Source: RFTU01 sp032122355
GTDB lineage: Bacteria > Pseudomonadota > Gammaproteobacteria > Burkholderiales > Burkholderiaceae_C
Reading direction: 5' to 3'
Assembly (NCBI GenBank): GCA_032122355.1
Contig: JAUMCS010000018.1
Location: 1 to 62,473, forward strand
Length of the DNA: 62,473 nt
Both the position numbers and the translations under genes were made by a program. The notes beneath the pieces are model-generated. The model was not told the origin of the DNA. It saw only the letters and a list, made by a program, of their open reading frames with translations, and searched no databases. Position 1 is the stretch's first letter; every line of letters starts with the position of its first letter. Shown one piece after another: positions 52,030 through 60,410 of the stretch.

Positions 52030-52908
52030 ATGGCGGCGGAACAACATGCATTAACGGCTGGGCAGTACATAACCCATCACTTGCAGCATTGGCAGAAAAA
52101 TTTCGACGGTGTAGATCAAAAACAGCAAGGTATTGTTGATTTTACTGTCTTCAATTTTGACTCACTGATCTTCAGTGTTGTGCTAGGCTTATTCATTGTC
52201 TTTCTCCTGTGGCGCGCTGCACGCAATGCAACATCCGGAGCGCCTGGGCGGTTTCAAGCAGCCGTTGAGATTTTGATAGAAATGGTTGACGGGCAAGCCA
52301 AAGGCTTGATCGCATCTGAGCAAAGCCGCAAGGTTGTCGGCCCAGTTGCGCTGACTGTGTTTTTGTGGATCTTCTTCATGAACGCCATGGACATGTTGCC
52401 CGTCGATTGGCTGCCGTCACTGTGGGCTGGTTATGTAGAATCCACCGGGCACGACCCGCACCATGCTTATATGCGTGTGGTCCCTACCGCAGATTTATCG
52501 ACCACACTAAGCTTATCAACCTTTGTATTGTTGTTGTGCTTGTTTTACAATGTTAAAATCAAGGGCATAGGCGGTTGGGCTCACGAACTGGTTTCTGCAC
52601 CTTTTGGCGGTCACCCATTACTGTGGCCTTTCAACTTCATGATGCAAATCATTGAGTTCCTCGCCAAAACAGTTTCTCACGGTATGCGGCTTTTTGGCAA
52701 TATGTTTGCCGGCGAGCTGGTTTTCATGCTGATTGCTTTAATGGGCGGAGCGTGGGCGGCCAATGCCACAGGCATAGGTTTGGCCATTGGACACGTGCTC
52801 GCTGGTACGGTTTGGACTTTGTTTCACATTCTGGTGATTGTGTTGCAGGCCTTCATCTTCATGATGCTGACGCTGATTTATATTGGCCAAGCGCATGACG
52901 CGCATTGA
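52030..52908 (+). CDS. atpB: ATP synthase F0 subunit a
   Basis: A 292-residue membrane stator subunit forming the proton half-channels. The essential arginine lies in SHGMRLFGNMFAGEL and the last helices in VLQAFIFMMLTLIYIGQA are typical. GAAGAGAAG precedes ATG 52030. A 7-bp hairpin starts at its stop codon. Confidence 0.96.
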   Translation: MAAEQHALTAGQYITHHLQHWQKNFDGVDQKQQGIVDFTVFNFDSLIFSVVLGLFIVFLLWRAARNATSGAPGRFQAAVEILIEMVDGQAKGLIASEQSRKVVGPVALTVFLWIFFMNAMDMLPVDWLPSLWAGYVESTGHDPHHAYMRVVPTADLSTTLSLSTFVLLLCLFYNVKIKGIGGWAHELVSAPFGGHPLLWPFNFMMQIIEFLAKTVSHGMRLFGNMFAGELVFMLIALMGGAWAANATGIGLAIGHVLAGTVWTLFHILVIVLQAFIFMMLTLIYIGQAHDAH

Positions 52909-52925
52909 CGATGGCAACCCATCGT
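52908..52925 (+). promoter_or_regulatory. Stem-loop between atpB and atpE
   Basis: ACGATGG-caac-CCATCGT, a perfect 7-bp stem starting at the last base of the atpB stop codon, then a T-rich tract (TGTATTGCTTTTCTTC). It precedes atpE, the subunit needed in highest copy. It may protect or process the downstream mRNA, or act as a weak attenuator. Confidence 0.5.
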
Positions 52926-52976
52926 TGTATTGCTTTTCTTCATCTCTAACTGTTTCAACTTTTCAGGAGCTAAAAA

Positions 52977-53225
52977 ATGGAACAAACTCTCGGTCTCGTA
53001 GCTATCGCTTGTGCATTTATTGTGGGCCTTGGTGCCATTGGCGCATCCATCGGAATCGCTTTAATGGGCGGTAAATTCCTGGAGTCCTCTGCGCGTCAGC
53101 CCGAGTTGATGAATCAACTCCAGACGAAAATGTTCATTTTGGCAGGCCTGATTGATGCTGCCTTCTTAATTGGCGTAGCCATCGCACTGCTCTTTGCATT
53201 TGCAAACCCCTTTGTTTTGCGCTAA
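52977..53225 (+). CDS. atpE: ATP synthase F0 subunit c
   Basis: An 82-residue hairpin of two transmembrane helices forming the rotor ring. The polar loop ARQPELMNQLQTKM and the proton-binding acidic residue in helix two (AGLIDAAFLIGVAIAL, Asp) are present. Asp rather than Glu, and no Na+-type ligand set, suggests H+ coupling. Strong AGGAG before ATG. Confidence 0.97.
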   Translation: MEQTLGLVAIACAFIVGLGAIGASIGIALMGGKFLESSARQPELMNQLQTKMFILAGLIDAAFLIGVAIALLFAFANPFVLR

Positions 53226-53264
53226 TTTTGATAGAACCTTTCACGACTGAAGGGATCCTCTACC

Positions 53265-53735
53265 GTGAATATTAACGCCAGTCTTTTTATCCAGTGGATA
53301 CCATTTGCTGTGCTCGTATTTGTGACGATGCGCTACATATGGCCTCCAATCACACAGGCTCTTGATGAGCGTGCCGCTAAAATCCGCGAAGGATTGTCTG
53401 CTGCTGACAAAGCGAAGGCTGAGTTGGTCAACGTGAATAAACGCGTTGAAGAACAGTTGGCACAAACACGTGATGAAGCCACCAGACGCCTAGCTGATGC
53501 TGAGCGCTTAGCTGCTTCTATCATTGATGACGCCAAACGTAAAGCTTCTGATGAGGCTGCCAAGATCGTCTCAGCAGCTCAAGCAGAAGCCGTACAAGAG
53601 CTGATCAAGGCCAGAAATGCGCTACGCGATGAAGTGGCTCAGCTTGCCGTGAAGGGTGCTGAACAGATCTTGCGCAAAGAGATCAATCCAGCTGTACACG
53701 CTGAATTGCTGACGCAACTCAAAGCGGAACTCTAA
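53265..53735 (+). CDS. atpF: ATP synthase F0 subunit b
   Basis: A 156-residue peripheral-stalk subunit: an N-terminal transmembrane helix (LFIQWIPFAVLVFVTMRYIWPP) then a long coiled coil (RAAKIREGLSAADKAKAEL, EEQLAQTRDEATRRLADAE). GTG start at 53265 with AAGGGA about 9 nt upstream. Ends 3 nt before atpH. Confidence 0.96.
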   Translation: MNINASLFIQWIPFAVLVFVTMRYIWPPITQALDERAAKIREGLSAADKAKAELVNVNKRVEEQLAQTRDEATRRLADAERLAASIIDDAKRKASDEAAKIVSAAQAEAVQELIKARNALRDEVAQLAVKGAEQILRKEINPAVHAELLTQLKAEL

Positions 53736-53738
53736 CCT

Positions 53739-54275
53739 ATGGCCGAACTCGCAACCATCGCTCGGCCCTATGCTGAAGCACTTTTGAAGGCTGGTGGCAA
53801 TTCTGCACAAGCCCTTGAGCTGTGTCAATTGGCAAAATTGGCCACAAACCCCGATATGGTGCAATTTGCCTCTGACCCTAAAGCGCAGCAAGCACAAGTT
53901 AGCCAAATTCTCCAAGCCGTTTATCAAGAGCAATTCGGTCACGCCTTATCTGGCATGGTGATCAATTTGCTCACAGCGGTATTGGAGAATGCACGCCTGT
54001 ACGCCATGCCAGCCATTTCTGAGCAATTTCATGAGCTGGTCAACCGACAGTTGGGTATCTCTGATGCGGCCATCTACAGCGCTTTTGCGCTCAGCGATGC
54101 TCAGAAAAATGACATCCAAACCAGCTTGGAGCATCGCTTCAAGCGCAAACTCAACGCCACCGTCGTGATGGATACATCACTGATTGGCGGTATCCGTGTG
54201 GTGGTCGGCGACGAGGTACTCGATACCTCTGTTAAAGCCCGCCTTGAACAGATGAAGGTTGCCCTCACTACCTGA
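53739..54275 (+). CDS. atpH: ATP synthase F1 subunit delta
   Basis: A 178-residue stator subunit linking b to the F1 head. N-terminal ARPYAEALLKAG and C-terminal TSLIGGIRVVVGDEVLDTSVKARLEQM are family signatures. Confidence 0.96.
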   Translation: MAELATIARPYAEALLKAGGNSAQALELCQLAKLATNPDMVQFASDPKAQQAQVSQILQAVYQEQFGHALSGMVINLLTAVLENARLYAMPAISEQFHELVNRQLGISDAAIYSAFALSDAQKNDIQTSLEHRFKRKLNATVVMDTSLIGGIRVVVGDEVLDTSVKARLEQMKVALTT

Positions 54276-54290
54276 GGGCCGGAGCACGTA

Positions 54291-55844
54291 ATGCAACTCA
54301 ATCCCGCTGAAATTTCCGAATTAATTAAAAGCCGCATTCAAGGCTTGGGCACTTCTACCGATATACGCAACCAAGGAAGCGTAGTATCTGTGACTGACGG
54401 AATTGTTCGTATTCATGGCCTATCCGATGCGATGCAGGGTGAAATGCTGGAATTTCCTGCAACAGCAGCAGGCATTCCGACTTTCGGTTTGGCTCTGAAT
54501 CTTGAGCGCGATTCTGTCGGCGCTGTGATCTTGGGTGAATACGAACACATCAAAGAGGGTGACACTGTGAAGTGTACAGGGCGCATTTTGGAAGTGCCCG
54601 TTGGCCCCGAGTTGATCGGTCGTGTGGTGAATGCTCTAGGCCAGCCTATTGATGGCAAAGGCCCTATCAATGCCAAACTTACTGACGTGATTGAAAAAGT
54701 CGCACCTGGGGTGATTGCGCGTAAATCGGTAGACCAGCCCGTCCAAACCGGACTGAAGTCTATCGACTCGATGGTTCCAATTGGTCGTGGCCAGCGTGAA
54801 TTGATCATTGGCGACCGTCAAACCGGCAAAACTGCTGTCGCGATTGATACCATCATCAGTCAAAAAGGTCAAAATATGACCTGTATCTATGTTGCCATCG
54901 GTCAGAAAGCCTCGTCGATCAAAAACGTGGTGCGCGCACTGGAGCAACATGGCGCAATGGACTATACCATCGTGGTGGCAGCCTCGGCATCTGAATCTGC
55001 TGCCATGCAATATGTTTCTGCATATTCAGGTTGTACCATGGGTGAGTACTTCCGTGATCGCGGGCAAGATGCATTGATCATCTATGATGATCTCTCCAAG
55101 CAGGCCGTTGCTTACCGTCAAGTATCCCTGTTGCTGCGTCGCCCACCAGGCCGTGAAGCATTCCCAGGGGATGTTTTCTATTTGCATAGTCGTTTGCTCG
55201 AACGTGCTGCACGGGTTAATGCCGAATACGTTGAAGCCTTTACCAAAGGTGAGGTCAAGGGGCGCACGGGTTCACTCACAGCTTTGCCCGTGATTGAAAC
55301 TCAGGCAGGAGACGTTTCCGCATTTGTTCCTACCAATGTGATCTCCATCACTGACGGGCAAATATTCTTAGAAACATCTTTATTTAACTCAGGTATACGC
55401 CCAGCCATCAATGCCGGTATTTCGGTGTCACGTGTGGGTGGTGCGGCACAAACCAAATTAATCAAAGGTTTATCAGGCGGCATTCGTACCGACTTGGCTC
55501 AATACCGAGAATTGGCCGCCTTCGCCCAATTTGCATCGGATTTGGATGCGGCTACTCGCAAGCAATTAGATCGCGGCGCACGTGTCACCGAACTTTTGAA
55601 GCAAGCACAATACAGTCCCCTACCCATATCCCTGATGGCCGCCACCCTGTTTGCCGCCAATAAGGGTTACTTGGACGACGTAGATGTGAAAAAAGTCTTG
55701 GCCTTTGAAGCCGGTTTACATCAATTCTTAAAATCCAGCCATGCAGCGTTGTTGCAAAAGTTAGAGGCTGATAAAGCCATGGATAAAGAAGCAGAAACTG
55801 AGCTGACCAACGCTATCGTTGCCTTTAAAAAATCATTTGCCTGA
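54291..55844 (+). CDS. atpA: ATP synthase F1 subunit alpha
   Basis: A 517-residue non-catalytic nucleotide-binding subunit. Walker A GDRQTGKTAVAIDTI at about residue 169, DALIIYDDLSKQAVAYRQ, and the arginine-finger region ISVSRVGGAAQTK are intact. GGAG precedes ATG. A long hairpin follows in the 97-nt gap before atpG. Confidence 0.98.
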   Translation: MQLNPAEISELIKSRIQGLGTSTDIRNQGSVVSVTDGIVRIHGLSDAMQGEMLEFPATAAGIPTFGLALNLERDSVGAVILGEYEHIKEGDTVKCTGRILEVPVGPELIGRVVNALGQPIDGKGPINAKLTDVIEKVAPGVIARKSVDQPVQTGLKSIDSMVPIGRGQRELIIGDRQTGKTAVAIDTIISQKGQNMTCIYVAIGQKASSIKNVVRALEQHGAMDYTIVVAASASESAAMQYVSAYSGCTMGEYFRDRGQDALIIYDDLSKQAVAYRQVSLLLRRPPGREAFPGDVFYLHSRLLERAARVNAEYVEAFTKGEVKGRTGSLTALPVIETQAGDVSAFVPTNVISITDGQIFLETSLFNSGIRPAINAGISVSRVGGAAQTKLIKGLSGGIRTDLAQYRELAAFAQFASDLDAATRKQLDRGARVTELLKQAQYSPLPISLMAATLFAANKGYLDDVDVKKVLAFEAGLHQFLKSSHAALLQKLEADKAMDKEAETELTNAIVAFKKSFA

Positions 55845-55860
55845 TTTTTATATCCACCGA

Positions 55861-55909
55861 TTTGAAATGGGCTTTTGAGAATTAGCAAGTATCAAATGCT
55901 CATTTCAAA
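55861..55909 (+). promoter_or_regulatory. Stem-loop between atpA and atpG
   Basis: Arms 55861-55872 and 55898-55909 pair over 12 bp (11 Watson-Crick and one G-U), core TTTGAAATG/CATTTCAAA, with a 25-nt loop. It ends 32 nt before the atpG start. Candidate mRNA processing or stability element between the alpha (3 copies) and gamma (1 copy) genes. Confidence 0.5.
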
Positions 55910-55941
55910 CAACTTACTTAATCAACAAAGGATGATTTGCT

Positions 55942-56826
55942 ATGGCGGTCGGTAAGGAAATACGCGGCAAGATCAAATCGGTTGAAAATACCAAGAAAAT
56001 CACCAAGGCTATGGAAATGGTCGCTGCATCCAAAATGCGTAAGGCGCAGGATAGGATGAGGGCTGCGCGCCCCTACAGCGATAAAATCCGTAATATTACG
56101 GCTAATCTGTCACATGCAAACCCGGAGTATCGCAGCGCCTACATGCGCGAAGTTAAGCAAAGCAAGGCCATTGGTTTTGTGGTAGTCACCACTGATAAGG
56201 GACTTTGCGGCGGCTTAAATACCAATATTTTGCGTGTCATTACCCAAAAAATGCGCGATGCGCAATCACTCAACCAAAGTGTTTCAGCCATTGCTTTTGG
56301 TAACAAAGGTTTGGGCTTTCTCAATCGCTTTGGCGTGAAGGTAATCGGCCATGCAACACAGCTCGGCGATGCGCCCCAACTCGAAAAGCTCATTGGCCCC
56401 CTAAAGGTCATGCTCGATGCTTACGTTGCCGGTGAAATTGACGAAGTGCACTTGTGTTATACACGCTTCATCAACACCATGAAGCAAGAACCCGTTTGCG
56501 AGCAACTTCTGCCTTTATCGGATACCGTGCTAGAGCAAACAGCCATGGAAAAAGCCGCTTATAACTGGGATTATTTGTATGAGCCTGATGCGGCGCAGGT
56601 GATAGACGATTTGCTCAAACGCTACATTGAGGCATTGGTCTACCAATCGGTTGCAGAGAACATGGCCAGCGAGCAAAGTGCGCGTATGGTCGCGATGAAG
56701 GCTGCTACCGACAATGCCGGTAATTTAATCAACGAGTTGAAATTGATTTACAACAAGACTCGTCAGGCAGCCATTACGAAAGAGTTGTCGGAAATCGTTA
56801 GCGGAGCAGCAGCGGTTAGTGCCTAA
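55942..56826 (+). CDS. atpG: ATP synthase F1 subunit gamma
   Basis: A 294-residue central rotor shaft. The N-terminal helix EIRGKIKSVENTKKITKAMEMVAASKMRKAQ and C-terminal MKAATDNAGNLINELKLIYNKTRQAAITKELSEIV are conserved. AAGGAT precedes ATG 55942. Confidence 0.97.
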   Translation: MAVGKEIRGKIKSVENTKKITKAMEMVAASKMRKAQDRMRAARPYSDKIRNITANLSHANPEYRSAYMREVKQSKAIGFVVVTTDKGLCGGLNTNILRVITQKMRDAQSLNQSVSAIAFGNKGLGFLNRFGVKVIGHATQLGDAPQLEKLIGPLKVMLDAYVAGEIDEVHLCYTRFINTMKQEPVCEQLLPLSDTVLEQTAMEKAAYNWDYLYEPDAAQVIDDLLKRYIEALVYQSVAENMASEQSARMVAMKAATDNAGNLINELKLIYNKTRQAAITKELSEIVSGAAAVSA

Positions 56827-56899
56827 GCCATCTTCATCATTTATCGAATCAAAAATCCACTAATTTGCATTCATTGCAATTGAACTGAAGGAACGTAAT

Positions 56900-58312
56900 A
56901 TGTCCACCACCCAAGCCCAAGGTAAAATCGTACAGTGTATCGGCGCTGTTGTTGACGTTGAATTCCCACGTGACCAAATCCCGAAGGTCTATGACGCACT
57001 TAAAATGCCCGGCTCTTCATTGACCCTCGAAGTGCAACAGCAGCTGGGTGACGGCGTGGTGCGTACCATTGCGTTGGGTTCTTCCGATGGCTTGCGCAGA
57101 GGCACCGTAGTGACTAATACGGGTGCGCCCATTACAGTGCCCGTAGGCAAAGCAACACTGGGCCGCATCATGGATGTGTTGGGTAACCCGATCGATGAAA
57201 GAGGGCCCGTCAGCCAAGAACTGACTGCATCGATTCACCGCAAAGCCCCTGCCTATGACGAACTGAGCCCATCACAAGAGTTGCTTGAAACAGGCATTAA
57301 GGTGATTGATTTGATTTGCCCGTTTGCCAAAGGCGGTAAGGTCGGCTTATTCGGTGGAGCAGGCGTAGGCAAGACCGTGAACATGATGGAGTTGATTAAC
57401 AACATCGCTAAGGCCCACTCGGGTTTATCAGTGTTTGCGGGTGTGGGTGAACGTACCCGTGAAGGCAATGACTTTTATCATGAGATGTCTGATTCCAACG
57501 TAGTGGTTCAAGAAGATCTCAGCCAATCCAAAGTGGCCATGGTTTACGGTCAGATGAATGAACCTCCGGGTAACCGTCTGCGTGTGGCATTAACGGGTCT
57601 CACGATTGCAGAGTCATTCCGAGATGAAGGCAGAGATGTACTGTTCTTCGTGGATAACATTTATCGCTATACCTTGGCAGGTACGGAAGTTTCTGCTCTT
57701 TTAGGCCGCATGCCTTCAGCTGTGGGCTATCAACCCACCCTAGCCGAAGAAATGGGCCGTCTGCAAGAACGCATTACGTCGACTAAGGTTGGATCCATCA
57801 CTTCCATTCAGGCTGTGTATGTACCTGCGGATGACTTGACTGACCCATCCCCAGCCACCACCTTCGCACACTTGGATGCTACTGTTGTGTTGTCACGGGA
57901 TATTGCGGCGTTGGGTATTTACCCCGCTGTGGATCCGCTCGATTCGACTAGCAGACAAATTGACCCCAATGTTGTCGGTGAAGATCATTACAACACCACT
58001 CGTGCCGTTCAAGCCACTCTTCAGCGCTATAAAGAATTGCGCGATATTATCGCCATTTTAGGTATGGATGAGTTGTCACCCGAAGATAAGTTGGCTGTGT
58101 CTAGAGCACGTAAAATCCAACGCTTCTTATCTCAGCCTTTCCATGTGGCAGAAGTATTTACTGGTGCGCCTGGTAAATATGTTCCACTGAAAGAAACCAT
58201 CCGCGGCTTCAAGATGATTGTGAACGGTGAATGCGATGCACTTCCTGAGCAAGCGTTCTACATGGTTGGAACCATTGATGAGGCCTTCGAGAAAGCCAAA
58301 AAACTTCAATAA
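56900..58312 (+). CDS. atpD: ATP synthase F1 subunit beta
   Basis: The 470-residue catalytic subunit. Walker A GGAGVGKTVNMMELI, catalytic glutamate in GVGERTREGNDFYHEM, and DELTSWARD-counterpart region near VLFFVDNIYRYTLAG. The DNIYRYT segment reads Y-R-Y where DNIFRFT is more usual. GAAGGAA precedes ATG. Confidence 0.98.
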   Translation: MSTTQAQGKIVQCIGAVVDVEFPRDQIPKVYDALKMPGSSLTLEVQQQLGDGVVRTIALGSSDGLRRGTVVTNTGAPITVPVGKATLGRIMDVLGNPIDERGPVSQELTASIHRKAPAYDELSPSQELLETGIKVIDLICPFAKGGKVGLFGGAGVGKTVNMMELINNIAKAHSGLSVFAGVGERTREGNDFYHEMSDSNVVVQEDLSQSKVAMVYGQMNEPPGNRLRVALTGLTIAESFRDEGRDVLFFVDNIYRYTLAGTEVSALLGRMPSAVGYQPTLAEEMGRLQERITSTKVGSITSIQAVYVPADDLTDPSPATTFAHLDATVVLSRDIAALGIYPAVDPLDSTSRQIDPNVVGEDHYNTTRAVQATLQRYKELRDIIAILGMDELSPEDKLAVSRARKIQRFLSQPFHVAEVFTGAPGKYVPLKETIRGFKMIVNGECDALPEQAFYMVGTIDEAFEKAKKLQ

Positions 58313-58324
58313 CAAGGAACACTG

Positions 58325-58741
58325 ATGACTACCCTACACGTCGATGTGGTCTCGGCAGAAGAAAGCATATTCTCGGGTGAAGCGAAATTTGTTGCTTTAC
58401 CCGGAGAGAATGGCGAACTGGGCATTTTGCCGAAGCATACCCCTTTAATTACCCGCATCAAGCCCGGTGCCGTACGAATTGAACGTGCCGATAACGGCGA
58501 TGAAGAATTTGTCTTTGTTGCAGGTGGGATTTTGGAGGTTCAGCCCGGTCGTGTGACCGTTTTAGCAGATACCGCTATTCGAGGGCATGATTTAGACGAA
58601 GCTAAAGCCAATGAAGCTAGACAACTAGCCGAAGAAGCGATGCGCAATGCCAGAAACGATGTGGATTTCGCTGCAGCACAAAGTGAGCTGGCTATGATGG
58701 CTGCACAGTTAGCGGCTATACGTCAGTTTCGTCGTAAATAA
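58325..58741 (+). CDS. atpC: ATP synthase F1 subunit epsilon
   Basis: A 138-residue rotor subunit and intrinsic inhibitor: a beta-sandwich (FVALPGENGELGILPKHTPLITRIKPG) and a C-terminal helical hairpin (LDEAKANEARQLAEEAMRNA). Last gene of the operon; a strong terminator follows. Confidence 0.96.
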   Translation: MTTLHVDVVSAEESIFSGEAKFVALPGENGELGILPKHTPLITRIKPGAVRIERADNGDEEFVFVAGGILEVQPGRVTVLADTAIRGHDLDEAKANEARQLAEEAMRNARNDVDFAAAQSELAMMAAQLAAIRQFRRK

Positions 58742-58762
58742 CTTCTTGCTTCATCATCTACT

Positions 58763-58798
58763 AGCCCGCACCGCATTGTATGCGTGTGGGCTTTTTTT
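58763..58798 (+). terminator. Rho-independent terminator of the atp operon
   Basis: A G+C-rich stem AGCCCGCAC...GTGTGGGCT with one bulge, extended by GCAT/ATGC around a 3-nt loop, followed by seven Ts (58792-58798). Located 21 nt after the atpC stop. Confidence 0.92.
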
Positions 58799-58838
58799 AT
58801 GGAGCGGAAAAAGAGTTTAACTGTTGAGGAGTTTAAAG

Positions 58839-59954
58839 ATGATCACAACAAGATTTGATTCTTCCGCTTACGTCAATGATCAGTTCCTCAGGGCCTGCTT
58901 GAGATTGCCCACCGACTACACACCTGTTTGGCTCATGCGACAAGCGGGTAGATACCTACCAGAGTATCGCGGCACACGCACTAAAGCAGGTAGCTTTATG
59001 GCACTTGCCAGTAACCCCGAGTGGGCTACAGAGGTGACGCTGCAACCGCTCAATCGCTACCCCCTTGATGCCGCCATCTTATTCTCTGACATTCTGACCG
59101 TGCCGGATGCCATGGGATTGGGACTGAGTTTTGCGCAAGGTGAGGGCCCCCGATTCGCCCATCCCCTGAGAGATGAAACGGATATTCGAAAGCTTTCCGT
59201 TCCTGATATGAACAAGCTACGCTACGTATTCGATGCCGTGAAAAGTATCCGCAGTGCATTAACACAAGCTGATGGTCGGTCTAGGGTTCCATTGATTGGA
59301 TTTTCAGGAAGCCCATGGACATTGGCTTGCTATATGGTGGAGGGTGCCGGTAGTGATGATTATCGTCTCGTCAAATCTTTGATGTATGCTCGACCCGATC
59401 TCATGCACCACATCCTAAACATCAATGCGCAAGCGGTTACCGATTATTTGAATGAACAAATCAAAGCGGGGGCCCAAACTGTCATGATCTTTGATAGTTG
59501 GGGCGGTGTTCTAGCTGATGGTCTGTTTCAACAATTTAGCCTAGCCTACACGCAACGGGTCATAGAAGGCATCATCCATGAATGGAATGGGCAAACAATA
59601 CCTGCCATTGTATTTACCAAAGGAGGGGGACAATGGCTTAAAGAAATCGCCGCTGTAGGAGCCGATGTGGTTGGCGTAGACTGGACCACTTCCTTAGCTC
59701 AGGCTCGATCTCAAGTTAATGACGGCGTCGCGTTACAAGGCAATATCGACCCCATGACATTGATGGCAGGGGAACAAGCGATACGGCTAGAGGTGCGCAG
59801 GACGTTGGATCAGTTTGGAAAGCCACGACGCGAAGATGGGCGCTGGGGAGGGCATATCTTAAACCTAGGTCATGGTATTCATTTAAACACGCCTATTGAA
59901 GCGGTCGCATCGATGGTAGATGAAGCCAGAAAGTATTCACAGACATTACGATGA
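58839..59954 (+). CDS. hemE: Uroporphyrinogen decarboxylase
   Basis: A 371-residue cytosolic enzyme converting uroporphyrinogen III to coproporphyrinogen III in heme synthesis. Signatures PVWLMRQAGRYLPEYR near the N-terminus, ILFSDILTVPDAMGLGL, GFSGSPWTLACYMVEG and GHGIHLNTPIEAV. The start is ATG 58839, which has GAGGAG 7 nt upstream; the in-frame TTG at 58824 is part of that Shine-Dalgarno region. The priA gene often found after hemE in betaproteobacteria is not there. Confidence 0.96.
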   Translation: MITTRFDSSAYVNDQFLRACLRLPTDYTPVWLMRQAGRYLPEYRGTRTKAGSFMALASNPEWATEVTLQPLNRYPLDAAILFSDILTVPDAMGLGLSFAQGEGPRFAHPLRDETDIRKLSVPDMNKLRYVFDAVKSIRSALTQADGRSRVPLIGFSGSPWTLACYMVEGAGSDDYRLVKSLMYARPDLMHHILNINAQAVTDYLNEQIKAGAQTVMIFDSWGGVLADGLFQQFSLAYTQRVIEGIIHEWNGQTIPAIVFTKGGGQWLKEIAAVGADVVGVDWTTSLAQARSQVNDGVALQGNIDPMTLMAGEQAIRLEVRRTLDQFGKPRREDGRWGGHILNLGHGIHLNTPIEAVASMVDEARKYSQTLR

Positions 59955-60004
59955 CTACCACAAAATCGCAACTTGTCCCCATATTTTTTGGAGTGAATAA
60001 TCAT

Positions 60005-60018
60005 TTGATACAGATCAA
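60005..60018. promoter_or_regulatory. Perfect FNR/ANR-type box
   Basis: TTGAT-ACAG-ATCAA matches the FNR consensus TTGAT-N4-ATCAA exactly. It lies 51 bp after hemE and about 390 bp before the chosen lipA start, in an A+T-rich intergenic region. No gene start lies at the usual distance, so an unannotated transcript or a long lipA leader is implied if the site is used. Confidence 0.45.
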
Positions 60019-60138
60019 AAAAATCAGTGCGCATTTCGCATAAGTCATTGATATTTATATATTTTAATCATTGCAACATCCTTAAGCAAAACAAGCTAGA
60101 TTCATAAAAAACAGTCACTTAGCGGCTTCATCAAAATG

Positions 60139-60159
60139 TTTTCCACAAAGTTGTCCACA
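60139..60159 (+). promoter_or_regulatory. Two tandem DnaA-box-like sequences
   Basis: TTTTCCACA (60139-60147) and TTGTCCACA (60151-60159), each one mismatch from TTATCCACA, in the same orientation and 12 bp apart. They could titrate DnaA or control a nearby promoter; too few for a typical oriC. Confidence 0.4.
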
Positions 60160-60410
60160 GAATAATTGAGTAACTTACCTTAGTTCATTAAAAACAGATA
60201 CTTAGTCCCCCATGAATGATTCAAAATCTCACTAACGGAACGATTGGTTGAATGAGTCTCATCGGGGCTATGAATGTTTTGGGCAAAATTTTTGCCAAAT
60301 GACGATATAAACTGATTGAAGCGTTTTAAATGGGTTTAACACAGCTCTTTTTCGCCCCTGAAATAATTGCTATTGCACAATTTAACACCAACTCCAGCGA
60401 CAATATCGGC

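Larger units (their letters stand above)
59955..60410. other. 456-bp A+T-rich intergenic region between hemE and lipA
   Basis: No convincing protein gene. It contains the FNR-type box (60005-60018), an A+T-rich stretch near 60050-60070, two DnaA-like boxes (60139-60159), and an imperfect palindrome TTTGGGCAAAA/TTTTTGCCAAA near 60276-60300. The lipA frame can be extended back to ATG 60330, so the last 80 bases may be coding. Confidence 0.5.

Noticed and set aside
60139..60159. Chromosomal replication origin
   Set aside because: Only two DnaA-like boxes are present and dnaA, dnaN, parAB and gidA are not nearby in the window.
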